A model generated the notes under the pieces. The model did no database searches, was not told the DNA's origin, and was given only the letters and a program-made list of their open reading frames with translations. From Raffaelea ambrosiae (Eukaryota > Ascomycota > Sordariomycetes > Ophiostomatales > Ophiostomataceae): DNA of 64,000 bases. Made by a program: the position numbers and the translations under genes. The stretch is from the NCBI GenBank assembly GCA_002778195.1, contig PCDI01000002.1:4167234-4231233 (forward strand), in the 5' to 3' direction. Numbering within the stretch: the stretch's first letter is position 1; each line of letters begins with the position of its first letter. Of the stretch, positions 1 through 13,000 are shown in pieces.

Positions 1-1068
1 CAGGCAGCCAAAAGCGCCCTGCTGGATGCGGCTATCCGAGGCCTGGGTAGCCTCGCAGACGACCTGCATGATGTAGTTGCGCTCACCCTCATGTTTGAAG
101 TTGTTGCCTACGAATTCTAAGGAGTCGCTGAGGGCCGTGATAGCAGCCAACCGCACTTCGTCGTTGGTTTCCTCTTTCCGGGCGCCCTGGACGACGGCCG
201 TCAAGATGGAGTTGGAGAAGCCGATCAGGCTCGTGCGCAGCTCGGTGTCCTGGCTCTCGCAAATGAAGCCGATGGTGGTCAGCGATGCCTGCTTTTGGTG
301 TGCCTGGCCCTCGCTGACGCTCTGGACGAGTGTGGGCATCAGCTCAGGCCATAGGTTGCGCGGAAGTTCGACAGCGGCGATGGAAGCGACGACCTGAGCG
401 GCAGCCTGCCCGGCCTGTGCGTTGGTCGACGAAAGGGTCTGCAGCGCGAGCTGCTTGACGTTTGTTTTGGTGTCCTGCTCGGTCTGATGCAGCCATTTTG
501 CTTGGAGTTCGGCATGGCGTGTAGGGTCGCGACCAGTGAATGCGTTCTTGAGGGCGATACCGGCGGCTGCTCGGATGTGGCCCTGGGCGTTTTCTTGCGC
601 GAGTTCCTGGACGAGTGTGGCTAGGTACAACGACTGCGAGACAGGGGGTGTGCGTTAGATGAGATGTGTGCGTGAAGGAGAAACGCGGCTTGGTCAGGAA
701 AAGGGACAGAAAAGGGGGCAGAAAAGGAGGAGGGGCCTCAGAACATACAAAGTTTGTAGCAGCGGCTTGCTCAAGTTGCTGTTCGGCATGCTGGCGCAAC
801 GCGTTGTCTGCACAGGGTTAGCAGTTTGGACACACACAGATACAGCAGGGCACAGAGAAAGATATGCGAAGAACAGCACGCCCTGCTCCACGGCGCGTGG
901 TGGCGCGTTGCCAGCCAGCGCTTCTCGTGACTCTTTTTCCAGGTCTTTGCCGCTCCCGCGTTTGGCAGCGGACAAGAGACGCAACAAACGCGAACGACAG
1001 GATTGCAGATACATACCCGGAGACAGCGAATTGGTCAGGATCGTGTTGATGTCAGAATTTCCCTCCAT
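1..1068 (-). CDS. KAP95: Importin subunit beta-1 (karyopherin Kap95), 5' part only
   Basis: Nuclear import receptor that carries cargo, usually with importin alpha, through the pore under Ran-GTP control. Exons read on the minus strand: 1068-1017, 807-749 and 633-1, continuing off the left edge. They join in frame with GTATGT donors and give about 248 residues. The N-terminus (MEGNSDINTILTNSLSPD) is followed by the first HEAT repeat with RQHAEQQLEQAAATNF, the classic Kap95 opening. Further HEAT helices include LGNLWPEL-type segments, TIGFICES and AAITALSDSLEFVGNNF. The split Asp codon across intron 1 restores the expected SPDNALRQ junction. The start at 1068 is the first ATG and needs no further exon. 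The 3' two thirds of the gene lie outside the window. Identification is from family resemblance and is secure. Confidence 0.95.
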
Positions 1069-3515
1069 GTTGCCTGGCTGATGCTGTGTTCTCCCTTCTC
1101 TGTCGTTGACAGAAAGAGAGAGAAAAGGAAGACAGAAAAAATAGGCACAGGCGGGCGGTTCTGCACTTTGTGGGGAAAGCAGGGAGGGGGGAACAAGGAG
1201 TGAAAAAATGGCAACGGGTAATCAAATGAGCGAAGAAGAAAGGCAGAGAGCGGTGGCTGACCCGAGAGAAAGAGGGACGGGAAAGGCGAAGATGAGATAG
1301 GGAAGAGAAGAAAAAGAAGCAGGAGAGGGACAGAAGAAAAGGAGGTGAAAGAAGTTTTTCTGTTGTTATTTTATTTTATTTGCTCCCCGGACTTTGGAGG
1401 CGACGCCTAGCAAAGAGTGGGTATGCAAAATAGGAAATAGGACAACAAACCACCAAATGTAAATAAAAGCCCGGAGGGGAAGGAGCGATGGCAAATTCGT
1501 AGGGCTGCAGAGGCGATGTTTTTGCGGCAGCGGAAGGACACAGAAGGAAGGCGTCGTGTGCGTGGAAAGTATGATGTAGTGTTCGCAGTTCGTGTGCGGG
1601 AAGGAGCAATTCTAGGTGGTTGCTGATGTCGCAGAGCAGGACGAGGGAAGGGATGTCGATCGCTCCCGCCTGGACAGGTGGATGGAAACGCCAGTGTGGG
1701 AAGGAGGACTGGGCGAGTAGGAGGGGCTCTGCGGGTCGTGGCTGCCTTCTGGTAAGGAAAGCGGCGTGCTGTGGTTGGTCTGCTGAGGCGAATTTGCCTT
1801 CTGGCCGACCGCGCACAGTGCCAGTCCTCACTAGCGTTCAGGTGCTGGGCGACGGGCGATGGTCTATGTCAGCACCCAGATGCCTGCTCGTCGCGTCAAA
1901 GGAGTAGCTCGATCGCTCTAAATGCAGCAGACGAGTGAAGATATTTCAGAAGATCGAGGCAAACGTCATGGGGTGCCTCTTTGCAAGACCCTGGCGCCTG
2001 GGACGTGGAAAGGGGTGGTGTCTCCTGGGATGCTGTTTGTTTGTTTTGTTTGTTATGGTGGGGCTTTCCAGGAGGGGTCAGACCGCATTGTGCACATGTG
2101 GCTGATATTGGCACTGTGGGGTGACAACTGTCAGATTCCGGAGCCTTGTCTGTGGGCTCTGCAGGGACCAGTGCCTGGGCAAACATGCGACACAACCAAC
2201 ATCCGCGTACATCAGCTCCATTCCGAGCCTCGTCTCTGCAAAGCTCGACTTGTGCTTCGGGCTTTTCACTAGACTGTTCAGGCGACTGGCCATATTGCTG
2301 CAGTTTGTCTGCCAGATCCAGTCCGAGTTTTGTTCCCTAAAATTCTCTTGTCGTCCTTCTTTCTTCCCTTTCTTTCTTTGCGTCTTTGTGCTCTTTATTG
2401 TCTTTCTCTGTGTTCCCACGCCGTACGAGCCGGTCCTCCATGTTCAATATCACAATTATACGATGGCTCTCGTCGGAGTCAAATGCCACAGCGATGGCAT
2501 TGGCTGTTGGGTCCGTCCAACTTAGCCGATGGGATTGTACTGTTCCACTTGGGCCGATACAAGCTGTCAGCTTAATTCACTACCCGTTCGCAATATGCAT
2601 ATACAGTTATATGCGTAATAAATTGCAGCTTCGGTGCTCTGTCCGATTTAAAGCTGGCCAGTTTCTTTTGCTTTTCATGGACTCCATCCTTCGATTCTGA
2701 TTTGTGCAGAAAGAGTGACGCGAGAATCACATAATCACCATTGAGCCAGCTAAGAGCATTGTCTATGCTCAAGCAGAATACGGACAGTATCATTTATATC
2801 CTAGCTCTGGGCCAGGAGGAATCGAGATCGAGCTACTTTCTCCAAAGTACTCGATCCGGGAACTCGTGCTCAACATTCAAACACTGCCCTCGGTAAATTT
2901 TTTTTTATTTTTATTTTTTGGATTGGAAAGAACTCAAAGCTTCTTTTTGGCACGAGGTCGTGTCTACGTCTTCAATTGGACGACCATTGTCCATTCTATT
3001 CTTCTACAACAACTGGCAATTGGCGATTATCCAATGTCAAGAAGCCTGTTTTTCGCAACCTTCAGGGGTACTGCCTTCAAATCCATCTCTTTACAATCAA
3101 CAAATGCATTGTAGCATAGGGAGTAGCATCATTTGAACACTTGCCCGTAACGCCAGGGCGGTTTTCTCTTTTGTTGCGCGTCCTTAACTCGGGGCTGAAT
3201 TATCGTCATTGACTTTTTCAACACAGCCTCTAGGCAACGTGTGTCCCAAGCCTTTTCGTGTCTTGTCGTTCGTATTAGTTAGCTCTTTGCCAACCACGCC
3301 CCCATTGTTTTATTCTTCTAGCTTTGATTCTATATCAGCTTGTACGTGCGCATTTGTTCCACAATTTTGTCCTTTTCTCCTAAACATTGTTCTGTACTTT
3401 CCTTTATGGCTATCGCCACAGACAGAACTCCTTTCTGTCTCTGTCTTTTCTAACCGACACTTCAAATCGACCACTGTTTGCATGGTTATATTCTACTGTC
3501 TATATCGAGACTACG
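1069..3515. other. Intergenic gap between KAP95 and the GH92 gene
   Basis: About 2.4 kb between two divergent starts. The KAP95-proximal part (1100-1400) is purine-rich on the plus strand, as expected for a transcribed leader read on the minus strand as pyrimidine-rich. From about 2.2 to 3.4 kb the base composition is more AT-rich and T-tract rich. No open frame here has codon use, domains or splice structure that supports a gene, and no RNA gene was recognised. Confidence 0.5.
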
Positions 3516-6232
3516 ATGGAATACATATGGCTGGCTACGATCCTCCTTGGACATATGGCAGTTTTGGTTAGAGGTGTTGACCCTGCCAGCTATGTTTTGC
3601 CTTTGGTAGGTGCTCGCTGAAGTCTCCAAACCTAGGGCTTATAACTGACGATTTAGACTGGGTCGGAGGGTGGAGGCAATACATTTCCCGGTGTAAATGA
3701 GCCATTTGGTATGGTGAAACTCGGGCCTGATATGGACGATGGTCCATCGGGAGGCAGCGACGGATACTCCGGGTACCTACCCGGAAATTCTTTCTTTAGG
3801 GGCTTCAGTATGCTTCATGAGAGTGGAACTGGAGGAGCCCCGAAGTATGGCGCCGTCGCACAAATGCCAGTTGTTGGCGGTCCTGTTACCAATCCATTGG
3901 GCCGTCATGCAGATGCTCGTGGAGTATCGCCTGACGAGGCAAGTGTTGGGTCTTATAAAGCGACACTCGCGTCAGGAATTGTCGTGGAGCTCGCTGCATC
4001 GTCTCGGGCTGGCATGCTGCAATACACCTTCCCGGCGACTAACAGGACAGAAGGAAACAGCACCGGAAGTGTGATTGTGGATGTCTCCCACATATTGCAA
4101 ACCCTCAGTCGGGAGTATCTCAGCCAGCATTATCTCGGCGGCAGCATCAGTGTTACATCCGGTCGAGATGGAAGAGGTGTAAACTATCGGGGGTCTGGGA
4201 CATATGACAACGGGTGGAACCTTTCGCCTGCCTGGACTGTTCACTTTTGCGGTCACTTTGATAGCCAAGGCACAGTCAGCACGTTTCTGGGCACAGACGG
4301 ATCCAACACCAAGCTGGCAGAGTACCCAGCAGCGAGTCATTTGAATTCGACCGCTCGTCTGGGCGCTGTTTTTTCGTTCAGCGACACAACTGTCACATCC
4401 CGCGTAGGCGTCTCCTTCATATCACCTGAGCAGGCCTGCCGATATGTCGAAGACCTTGTGCCAGCTGGTACAACACATGTAGAGCTGGCAGCTCGTACCC
4501 GAAGTTTGTGGAACGAACGAGTTCTGGGAAGGGTCAAAACCACAGACACGACCAATGCAACGAAACTTCAACTTTTATACACGTCAATTTATCATATGCT
4601 GCTTCTGCCGCAGAACAAAACAGGCGAAAACCCTCACTGGAAATCCACAGAGCCGTATTACGACGATGTTTTCACTCTGTGGGATTTGGTAGGTTGTACT
4701 CGTGTTGCATCCACCTCTTGTGCTGTATCAAATGGTCTTCTCACATAAGCAGTTTCGTTGTACAACGCCCCTTATTCACATCCTGCAGCCAGTCATGTAC
4801 GAGGAGCTCATCCGCTCCCTCGTTGACATTTGGCGCCATGACGGATTTCTGCCTGATGGCCGCTCTTCCTTTTTCAACGGTGCCACACAAGGTGGCTCGA
4901 ACGCCGATAATGTCCTGGCCGATGCCTATGTCAAGGGTGTTCGTGGTAGTATCAACTGGGAAGATGCCTATGCGGCAATGCGCACGGATGCCGAAACAGT
5001 GCCCCCCAATAACAATGATCCCCGCGACCCGACGGGCTCAACCAAGGAAGGCCGCGGTGCCCTTCCAGACTGGCTGAAGTATGGATTCATCACAAGAGCC
5101 TACGGCAGATCTGTGAGCCGCGCAGTTGAGTAGTATGCAGTGACTACCCTTCTTGTGGTTTCTTCAACCTTAAGCTAATGGATGCCAGCTCTGTCAATGA
5201 TTTTTCCTTGTACCAAGTGGCCCGTGGTTTGGGCAAAGTGGAGGATTCGGCCAAATATCGCAACCGCTCGCGTAACTGGCGCAATCACTGGAATCCAAAC
5301 GCGACCGCACTTGGCTTCTCGGGATTCCTGGTACCAAGGACACCAGAGGGCTTCGTTGAGCAAGACCCGCTCAGTTGCGGCGGCTGCTACTGGGCCGATG
5401 ATTGTGAGACTCTTTCTTATCTGATGCTGCCGGCTGCCAACCCGCTAACTGTTTCCCAGACTACCAGGCCGTACCCTGGGAGTACTCACTCAACGCCCAC
5501 CATGATATGAACACGCTTATTGCATATGCTGGCGGAAGCGATGCTTTTGTGCGTCGTTTGGAAACCATGTTTGTTCCCGGGCTGCGCCCCTCTGGGTCAG
5601 AGCTGTTCAACAATACCATATTCAACCCTGGTAATGAGCCGAGTTTCACGACTCCATTTCTGTTCAATTATGTCGGCCGACAAGACCTGTCAGTGCGCTA
5701 CAGCCGCTCGGTTGCCGATGCATACTACCATGCAACACCCGGTGGTCTTCCTGGCAATAGCGATGCCGGTGCCATGGAGTCGTGGCTGATCTGGGTCATG
5801 CTGGGACTGTACCCAATGACTGGTCAGACGGTGTTTCTCATCGGATCGCCGTGGTTCCAGAACCTCGAAATTGACCTCGGAGGAAAGACACTGACAATCA
5901 CGTCTGTTACGAACAACTCATCGTCCTCTTCATCACCACCCATATATGTCCAGTCGTTGCGGGTCAACGGCAAGCCTTGGACAAGAGCGTGGCTAAACTA
6001 CAATGACATATTCGCCAGCGGTGGAAGGTTAGACTTTGTGCTGGGTTCCGAGCCTGCCAACTGGACGACACCAGGGACCACCTATCATCGTGAGTCTTCG
6101 ATACAAGTAATCGATAATGTGCTGGTCGCCTCAGGAACATCATGCGCTCGCAATTTTAGCTCTTACGCCTTCCTCCATTACCATGACCAACTCTTTCTTC
6201 TATTCATTCTTCTGTTTTTCTTCTTTTACTGA
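3516..6232 (+). CDS. Secreted GH92 family alpha-1,2-mannosidase
   Basis: Predicted exo-alpha-mannosidase trimming mannose from glycoproteins or cell-wall mannans outside the cell. Exons: 3516-3605, 3657-4688, 4753-5132, 5189-5403 and 5460-6232, all joining in frame (about 829 aa). Exon 1 encodes a signal peptide (hydrophobic residues 5-19). The mature protein opens with the GH92 signature GSEGGGNTFPGVNEPFGMVK. Other family landmarks are LWDLFR near residue 371, CGGCYW followed by PWEYSLNAHHD, GNEPS at 630 and DAGAMESW near 674, the C-terminal catalytic/Ca-binding region. The start at 3516 is preferred because it provides the secretion signal and joins in phase through a 51-bp intron with an ACTGAC branch point. 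The extreme C-terminus is uncertain: a 45-bp or about 150-bp intron starting at 6090 is possible and would remove the odd hydrophobic tail. Confidence 0.9.
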
Positions 6233-6826
6233 ATTTCGAAAGACATGCACATGATACTACCAAAGAGGTAAGTTATGCACAAGTAGAGGCGAAAGTGGCA
6301 ATCATTCATAGCTAGCTCCCAGAGCTTGGTTAGTTATTATATATATATGAGTTTAGATCTGGTTAGGAGAAAGTCTTGACAGGGCGGCAGATAGAAGCGG
6401 CTTGTGTATCGCCCATGCTCTTTGGGTACAAGATCAAACATTTGTTATCTAAATATTGATGAAAAGGAATATTGACTCTGTTGCCAATATCAAGCCGGCT
6501 AACCAGAAGAGGCTTGCTGGCATGCGCCTTTGATGACACTTAAGAACGAGTATCACACTGTATTTGCTATCTACTCAAAGACGACCTTGACTCCGAACTG
6601 GATTCAATAATAAATGTCTGCGCATCTAACCTGAGACTTAAAGAAGTATTATGATCACCGGGCAAAAAAACCAAACGCCCTATGCTATGTGATATCCAAC
6701 ATGTGTCAGAAAGAGTGCACCATTAGGTATCAATAATAACATGCTTGCAATCAGGCCAAGAGAACCAGAAGCAAGGAAAAAAAGAAGAAAAGTAAAAACA
6801 AAATAGAGAAACCGCCAGACTTCTCT
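6233..6826. other. Convergent 3' region between the GH92 gene and the DUF300 gene
   Basis: About 0.6 kb of AT-rich DNA between two convergent stop codons, presumably holding both 3' UTRs. It contains a short TA run near 6335-6348. No coding potential or RNA gene was seen. Confidence 0.5.
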
Positions 6827-9075
6827 CTACCGTCCCGACTGGCTGCCGCCCGCGCCCCAGACATTGCGGAACTCGTCTCCCTCCAAGTCATATCTTGATG
6901 TGATGTCATTCAGTTCAGGGGATCCCTCTGCTGCCGTAACAGAGGCTTCATCGCTCTGCTGCCAAAGACGAGACGTTTCGTCTTCAACTCTGTCTGTCAC
7001 ACCAGAATCTTGTGGTTCCGGCGCAGGCGGTTCAGAGGGCTGGCTGCTGCTTTCTTCGCTATGGATAGGCGCTTGTTCGACAGATGATGCACCTGCCTTA
7101 GCAGGCACCGACGCCTTTGTCTTGGAAGAAGATGATACTTTTACTTTGGAAGGTGCCGAGGTCTTTGTCTTGGAGGACGACGCCACACCCTGCTTCTGTT
7201 TGCCCTTCGTTTTCCTCGAAGGCACAACGACTGGATCATTTTGCGAAGAGCCGCCCCCAAAATTGCTTGAGCTTCCGACAACCGGCGTTGCCGGGGAATA
7301 GTAATTGGGAACGTGTTGATATGTCCCGTGGCTTGTTGTCCTCCATCGCTGCTCTCGTGGCAGGATGTTGGCGTTGATAACCGGGTACTATGCAACGTTA
7401 GCAGCAGACAATTTGCAATTGGTACTGGCAGAGTGAAATCACGTACATTCCAGTCACCATATTCGAGCTCTCGAGCTTTGTCATAAAGCTGCTCCATATC
7501 TGGGTCGAGCGTGGGCACCTCGAGGTCGCTGTTTAGATTCGTGTTGCTTTGGCTAGGACCAGCACTCGACTGTCCACCACCCAGCAGCGGCGTGTATGGA
7601 TCCGCCTCGTTTGCGTTGGGCTTGTGGGGGCTGGATATCCAGTATTTGCCTTTGCCACCTCTCTCGTACCGCATACCAGCACTGAGCCGGGCAAGTCGGG
7701 ATCTCGATGACTCGTGCGCCATGATCTTGTCATTGGAGTCAAAATCACGGTAGGCGTAGTTGTCGCCGCGGAATGTTAGTTTCGAGTCCTCGATGAGATC
7801 CCGTATGCCAAACGCGTCACGCAGCGCGTACTTGACAGGCAAACGAGCTGCCGATACCCTGTTATCTGCAAAGTCGTGCCACGAGAAAGCATACCAGTGA
7901 GCCACAGCAAAAGCAGGCATCTCGATGCAAATCAGGGCATCCTGGATGGCAGCCGCAATATTGTCTGGCGTATATCCTTGCACGTCGTCTGGCAGGGCAC
8001 CGATGAACACAAGGACGGAAAGCAAGAAGCCTTGCCAGTACGAGGCAAAGATGATGAGCTTGACGCAGAGAAACTTGGGCACTGGCCGGAATGGCTTCAA
8101 GTCCTCGTGCATACACACCCAGAAGAGGCCGAGAGAGTACAGACTGACGGTGACGCTCAGGTTGTAGATAAGACCGCTCCAGAAGTAGCCCGAGCTCAGT
8201 CCAATAAAACCCTCCTGATACGTGTTGGTCGCCTTCATGATTATGGCCGCTATGCCCAGAAGCGGCTTCAGCCAGGCATATTGGAGAATGCCTCTTTTGA
8301 TGCCCAGAAAGGTGTGCGGATCGGATATGTCGACAGGTGGGAGGACGTGGTTCATCGGCCACAAATGGCTGACGGGTTCACGACCGTGGGTCATGATGAT
8401 AAGCGCTCGTTCGCCGTCGAGGTAGTTGATGAGAAGCTGGAAGAACGTGTAGATGGTGAAGGCCTTGCCATGTTAGTTCTACCGATCGCCCAGGAGCAAA
8501 ACAAAGAAAGTTCGCAAGCAGGTCACAAGCAGGCCACGAACCTCGTATATATCGCGGATCGGATCCAGGCACTGGGCGGCGATAGTCGAGACCATACTTG
8601 ACCACGATGATATGGAGTATATTGGCACCCTGTAGACAGTCAGTATACACTGGCCATATCTGCTCGGCGATCCGCATTTCGACGATGGGTGGGTTCGGGC
8701 TCTGGGTCGACTGCGTACATGAGTAGAATGCGAACAACATATCGTTGCAGCAACGGTTTGCGGTAGTTTTTCCTGCAAGAAGGCTTAGTCGCTGGATTGA
8801 GCATGCAAGGAGCTGTATCGTGTCGCTTACGCCTGAAGCCATATCGACCTGGAGAAGAGGCAAGGGATAAACGTTAGCAGAGCTCGACAAGACGCCCAAG
8901 ACGCAGAATTCCGGCGCGCAGCAACATACACAATGGACATGAGCGTGGCGACAAGCGAGGCGACGCCGGCCACGATCGTGGTGGCCTCTGCCAGCTTCCT
9001 ACCCGTTCCCTCGATCATGGCCATATAGTCGCGCCAGCGGCAGGACGGAGGAAGTGAGAGGCTGCCTGATGTCAA
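6827..9075 (-). CDS. DUF300 / organic solute transporter Ost-alpha family membrane protein
   Basis: Multi-pass membrane protein of the DUF300 family (Ost-alpha, TMEM184, plant LAZ1); its fungal role is poorly known. Exons on the minus strand: 9075-8930, 8848-8831, 8772-8719, 8629-8542, 8463-7447 and 7387-6827, giving 627 aa. The second exon is only 18 nt but is needed to keep the frame (MSIVSIWLQAKNYRKPLLQR). Family features: first TM around residues 31-53, PLLQRYVVRILLMVPIYS, LINYLDGERALI, the LGIKRGILQYAWLKP stretch, several further TM helices, and MPAFAVAHWYAFSWHDF. The long C-terminal tail after about residue 300 is hydrophilic, Ser/Lys-rich and probably cytosolic. The gene is divergent from CSF1. 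Family assignment is confident; the transported substrate, if any, cannot be read from sequence. Confidence 0.9.
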
Positions 9076-10023
9076 GAACGCGTCGTCACCAGGACGTCGA
9101 CAAGGAGAGACAGCAAAGAGGAGGAGAAGGGCCGTGGGGTCGATCTACTCTATGCGTCCCTCATGGGCATCGGAAGACAGCATAGGCAAGGAGGGGCAAG
9201 GAGTGCATCGCCAGGACGAGATGGCGAAGCGAGTACAGTATAAGGCAGCAGGATTTCCTGCTATTGAAGATCGGTGGTGACGACAAAACGGCCAGGTCGA
9301 CCTTGGCTGACCGTGCTGTCGCAATTTGCCGTCAAATGCATTAGCGCCAGCAGGACCCCAAAATGCACCGATAAGCCCCTATCGAGCAGGTGCGATAGGC
9401 TGCCGGGTGGCTCCTGCTGCATGCGGAGAGCTGCCTCCCCCAGGGCCCCCAACTCGCACCTGCTCCACCGAGCCGCTGGTTGGACGCGCCATCTGGTGCT
9501 AGTTAAGCTATATCCCTGCCCGTGAAAGACAGCATCGCAAATGAATTCCGTCCATCTGCACCTGCAAAGCTCATCGACGCGTGCAACATTACCAGACGCG
9601 CACCGCCCACAGCCGCTCGACGCACCCACGGAACTGGCCTGCCGCGACAGCTCTCTGCGCATGTTTTTTCCAGCAACCGCCACTCTCGCCGAGCGTTGCT
9701 ATATATACACCAAACCCGTTGCCCCGGCTGTCGACTCGAAAAACGATGGGACATTCTCCGCGATGATGGGGCGTGGGCTGTGAACCGAAGACACCCACAC
9801 AGGCGCACTATATAGGATAGCGGGACAAGATGTGGCCTGAGCCATCAGCTGGCATGGCTCTCGAGCCCAGGGCCCGCGGAGGTACCGGTTACGGGGCCGA
9901 TTTCAGAGGGCAAGTACTTGGAACTGGGCTCAAGATGCCTCGTACTTGATCGGGGTTTGCTGTGCTGTATATGGCAAGCAGAATGCTGACTTCTTTTTGG
10001 GGAACAGAAACTTCTTGGCGTAC
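9076..10023. promoter_or_regulatory. Divergent promoter region between the DUF300 gene and CSF1
   Basis: About 0.95 kb shared upstream region of two divergent genes. TATA-like elements are visible at 9700-9708 (TATATATAC) and near 9810 (TATATAG). An intron-like acceptor (GGAACAG) ends at 10007 after a TGCTGAC branch-like site, so an upstream 5' exon of CSF1 probably lies somewhere here. I could not fix its start. Confidence 0.4.
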
Positions 10024-13000
10024 ATGATTGTTGCCACTTTCCTGTTAGTCAATCCATTGATCCCGCGAATCTCTGGCCGCGAACTAACCAGAGACAACTC
10101 TCCAGGGCCCTCTTCTTCCTCCTCTACTTCAATCGAGCCCTGGCCTCGCTGATCTCATGGGCACTGCGCACATGGACCTGGATGCGGTACGGAATATACC
10201 TCGACGTGCAGGCGGTGCAATTTTCGTTGCTGGGCGGCCGTATATTCTTTGTCGGTCTCCGATATCATGGGAAGAACGAAACGATCCTCGTCCAGAATGG
10301 CCACATCACCTGGGCCTACTGGTTGCAAAGAGTCCGGCACATAGACGTCGGGAAGCACAAGAGCGGAAAGGGCGCTTCTTCCGATGCCGTGGAAAACAGC
10401 AACAGTCATGGCAAGGACGACAAGGACAGATCCCGCACCCCTTGCCGAGTGAGTGTGACGCTCGCTGGGCTGGAGTGGTTTGTCTACAACCGAAGTGCAG
10501 CCTACGACAGCATCCTTGCAGGGCTGACCGAAGACGACAACGACAACAACAACGACGACGACACCGAAAGCTATGATGACGGGCCTGACGAGAGCGGCCA
10601 TGGACATGCTTCGGGCCATGAAGGCAGCCAGCAGAAGCTGCGCAAGCGCAATGCCAGACACGATGGCAAGACAGATGGGGCCAACACATCAGAGATGAAG
10701 GCAAAATTGGGCTTGTTCAACACTGGCTCCGACGACGGAAACAAGGACCAGGAAGCAGCTGTGCGGGTTTCCTCAGCGTCAGAAAATGACGGGCGTGTGC
10801 CTGGACCCAGCAGCGAGCTTTGGAGGGCGAAGCATGACGATGCCGAAAAAGAAGCATTGCCACCATTCCTCCACCTCTTCCCGATCCACCTCACCTGTGA
10901 CAGGGCCGCAATGGTCATGGGAAATGAGAACACATCAGCCATCTTGATCGTCAAGGCGCAAACACTGTCTGGGGAAATTGACGCGTTGGAAACAGAGACG
11001 CCTGATCCCTACCGGCAGAGCTTCAAGATACATCTTGACCAGCCTGTCATTGAGATGCGGGACAACGACGACTACCGCGAAGACCAAGTCAGCAAAGCAG
11101 TGCGCGAGAAGCAGCTGGCTGAAGTGACGGAGCCGCTGCCACCCCGGTCATTTTTCAGACACCATCGCCGAGCAGCATACAGCCACCTCCGCAATCTGCT
11201 GCCCTACTTTCAAAAGTCGGTCGAATCTTTCGCATCGGCAGATCCGCGAAACCCTCCAGCCACGGCGGCATCTGCACGCATTCCAGGATCCAGCCGTTGG
11301 CAGGGTCTGTCACGATACCTGGACGGAGTTGACGGAGACGAGAAGACGCGCTGGGCTACATCCGAATATGCCATGCTCAACCCCATCCTCGAGAGTCCTG
11401 AGGCTGAACTGACACTCTACTGGGATTCTGTCTCCAAGGTCACGGCTAGCATTGGGGACCAAGGTGAAGGGCCTGCGGCTGGCGGCCATACCAGCAAGCC
11501 AAACAAGGGCGGCGACCGTCCGGCAAAGAGGCCATTCAACATCAATGGGAACCAGCCTCCCCCTGCATGGGGTATGGGGCTGTCAATTCGAGGCGGCTCA
11601 ATAAATTACGGACCCTGGGCTGACAGAAAGCGCGCGGAGCTGCAGCGGGTCTTTTTTCCGGGACTCAGCAAAGATGCAAAGCCGGCCAAGAGATTGCCGG
11701 TCGGCGCTGACCGAGTGCCGACCGAATTCAAGGTGTATGTGGAGCTGGACGACGAGGTAACGCTCCGAGTTCCCATCCGCGAAGAGTCTAAGAACTGGCG
11801 GTACAAAGGAACCGAGACTGGCACAAAGTTTCGACCACGGAATACGCGGCGAACGCGGTCGAGATTTAAGAAATCGGACACCGCCGCCGCTGCAACCGGC
11901 CAGCGTCCGTATGGCTGGCTGGACATCAAGATCGCGGCGAATGCCACTGTCTCTTATTCCACGGCTATGGTCGCGAGCAGCAACGGCTTCAGCGCCAACC
12001 TGGATCTTGACTTGCCGCGGGTAGAGATTTCCAGCAGCGTGAATCAGCAGGTGCTGTGGCGCTCTGGCGCCCTGCGCATGTCGTGCGATCTGTCGACCCC
12101 ACTGAAGTGGAATGGACTGCGGCAATGGCGCTTCGGGATCCGCAGCCACGACCTGGAGCTCTTCCTTCTTCGAGACCACGTGTATCTGATCACCGACCTC
12201 ATCGATGACTGGGGCACTGGACCGCCGCCTGACTATCTGGTGTTTACTCCTTTCAAGTACTTTGTCGACCTCAGCTTTCCAAATGTCAAGATCTTTTTGA
12301 ATGTCAACGACGCCAACATCATCAACAATCCGACCAGCCTCGACGACAATGCCTTTGTCATCATATCCAGCCCTCTGCTGGAATCGTCTCTTTGCATCCC
12401 TCTGGACAAGTACCGACCGCCAAGCAATGCCATCCCGTTCACAGTGCGGACGGATGCGGCCTCCATTCACATTCGCTTGCCGTCTTGGAACACCCAAGGG
12501 GTGCATATGCCGTGCAAGGACGTGGGTTTCCTCAAGGACCTCCTCATAGAGGGAAAATATGACTACTGCGCCACCACGTCGACTAGCAACACTGATACGC
12601 TGGTCGTGAATGTCGCTGGACGAGAGCCGGCGCTGACGGCATACGGATTTGTCGTACGGTACTTCCTGAAGCTGAAAGACAACTACTTTGGGGACGACGT
12701 GCACTTCAAAACACTGGAGGAGTACCAGGACAATCTTCGACTGAAGGCAGACGACCCCGAGGCAGAATTGGCCACCCACGCTCCCCACAAAGCAGCAAAC
12801 GATTTCGATGTCATCCTCAACGTAAAAGCAGACGACCCGAAACTTCTCTTGCCCACCAGCGTTTACTCGGCGGCTCGGTTTGTCCAGCTCGACGCCCCGA
12901 GCCTGTCGGCCGATTTGCGCTTCACAAACTACTATATGGACTTCGACTTTGTGCTTAGTCCTCTGAGCATGTCTCTTGGAAGCGAAGATGACGGCGACAA

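Noticed and set aside
1376..2525. Several 100-150 codon ORFs in the first intergenic gap
   Set aside because: They overlap one another on both strands, with no domain, splice structure or codon bias like the real genes.
11598..12788. 396-codon open frame antisense inside CSF1
   Set aside because: It overlaps a confidently identified exon; no splice or domain support.
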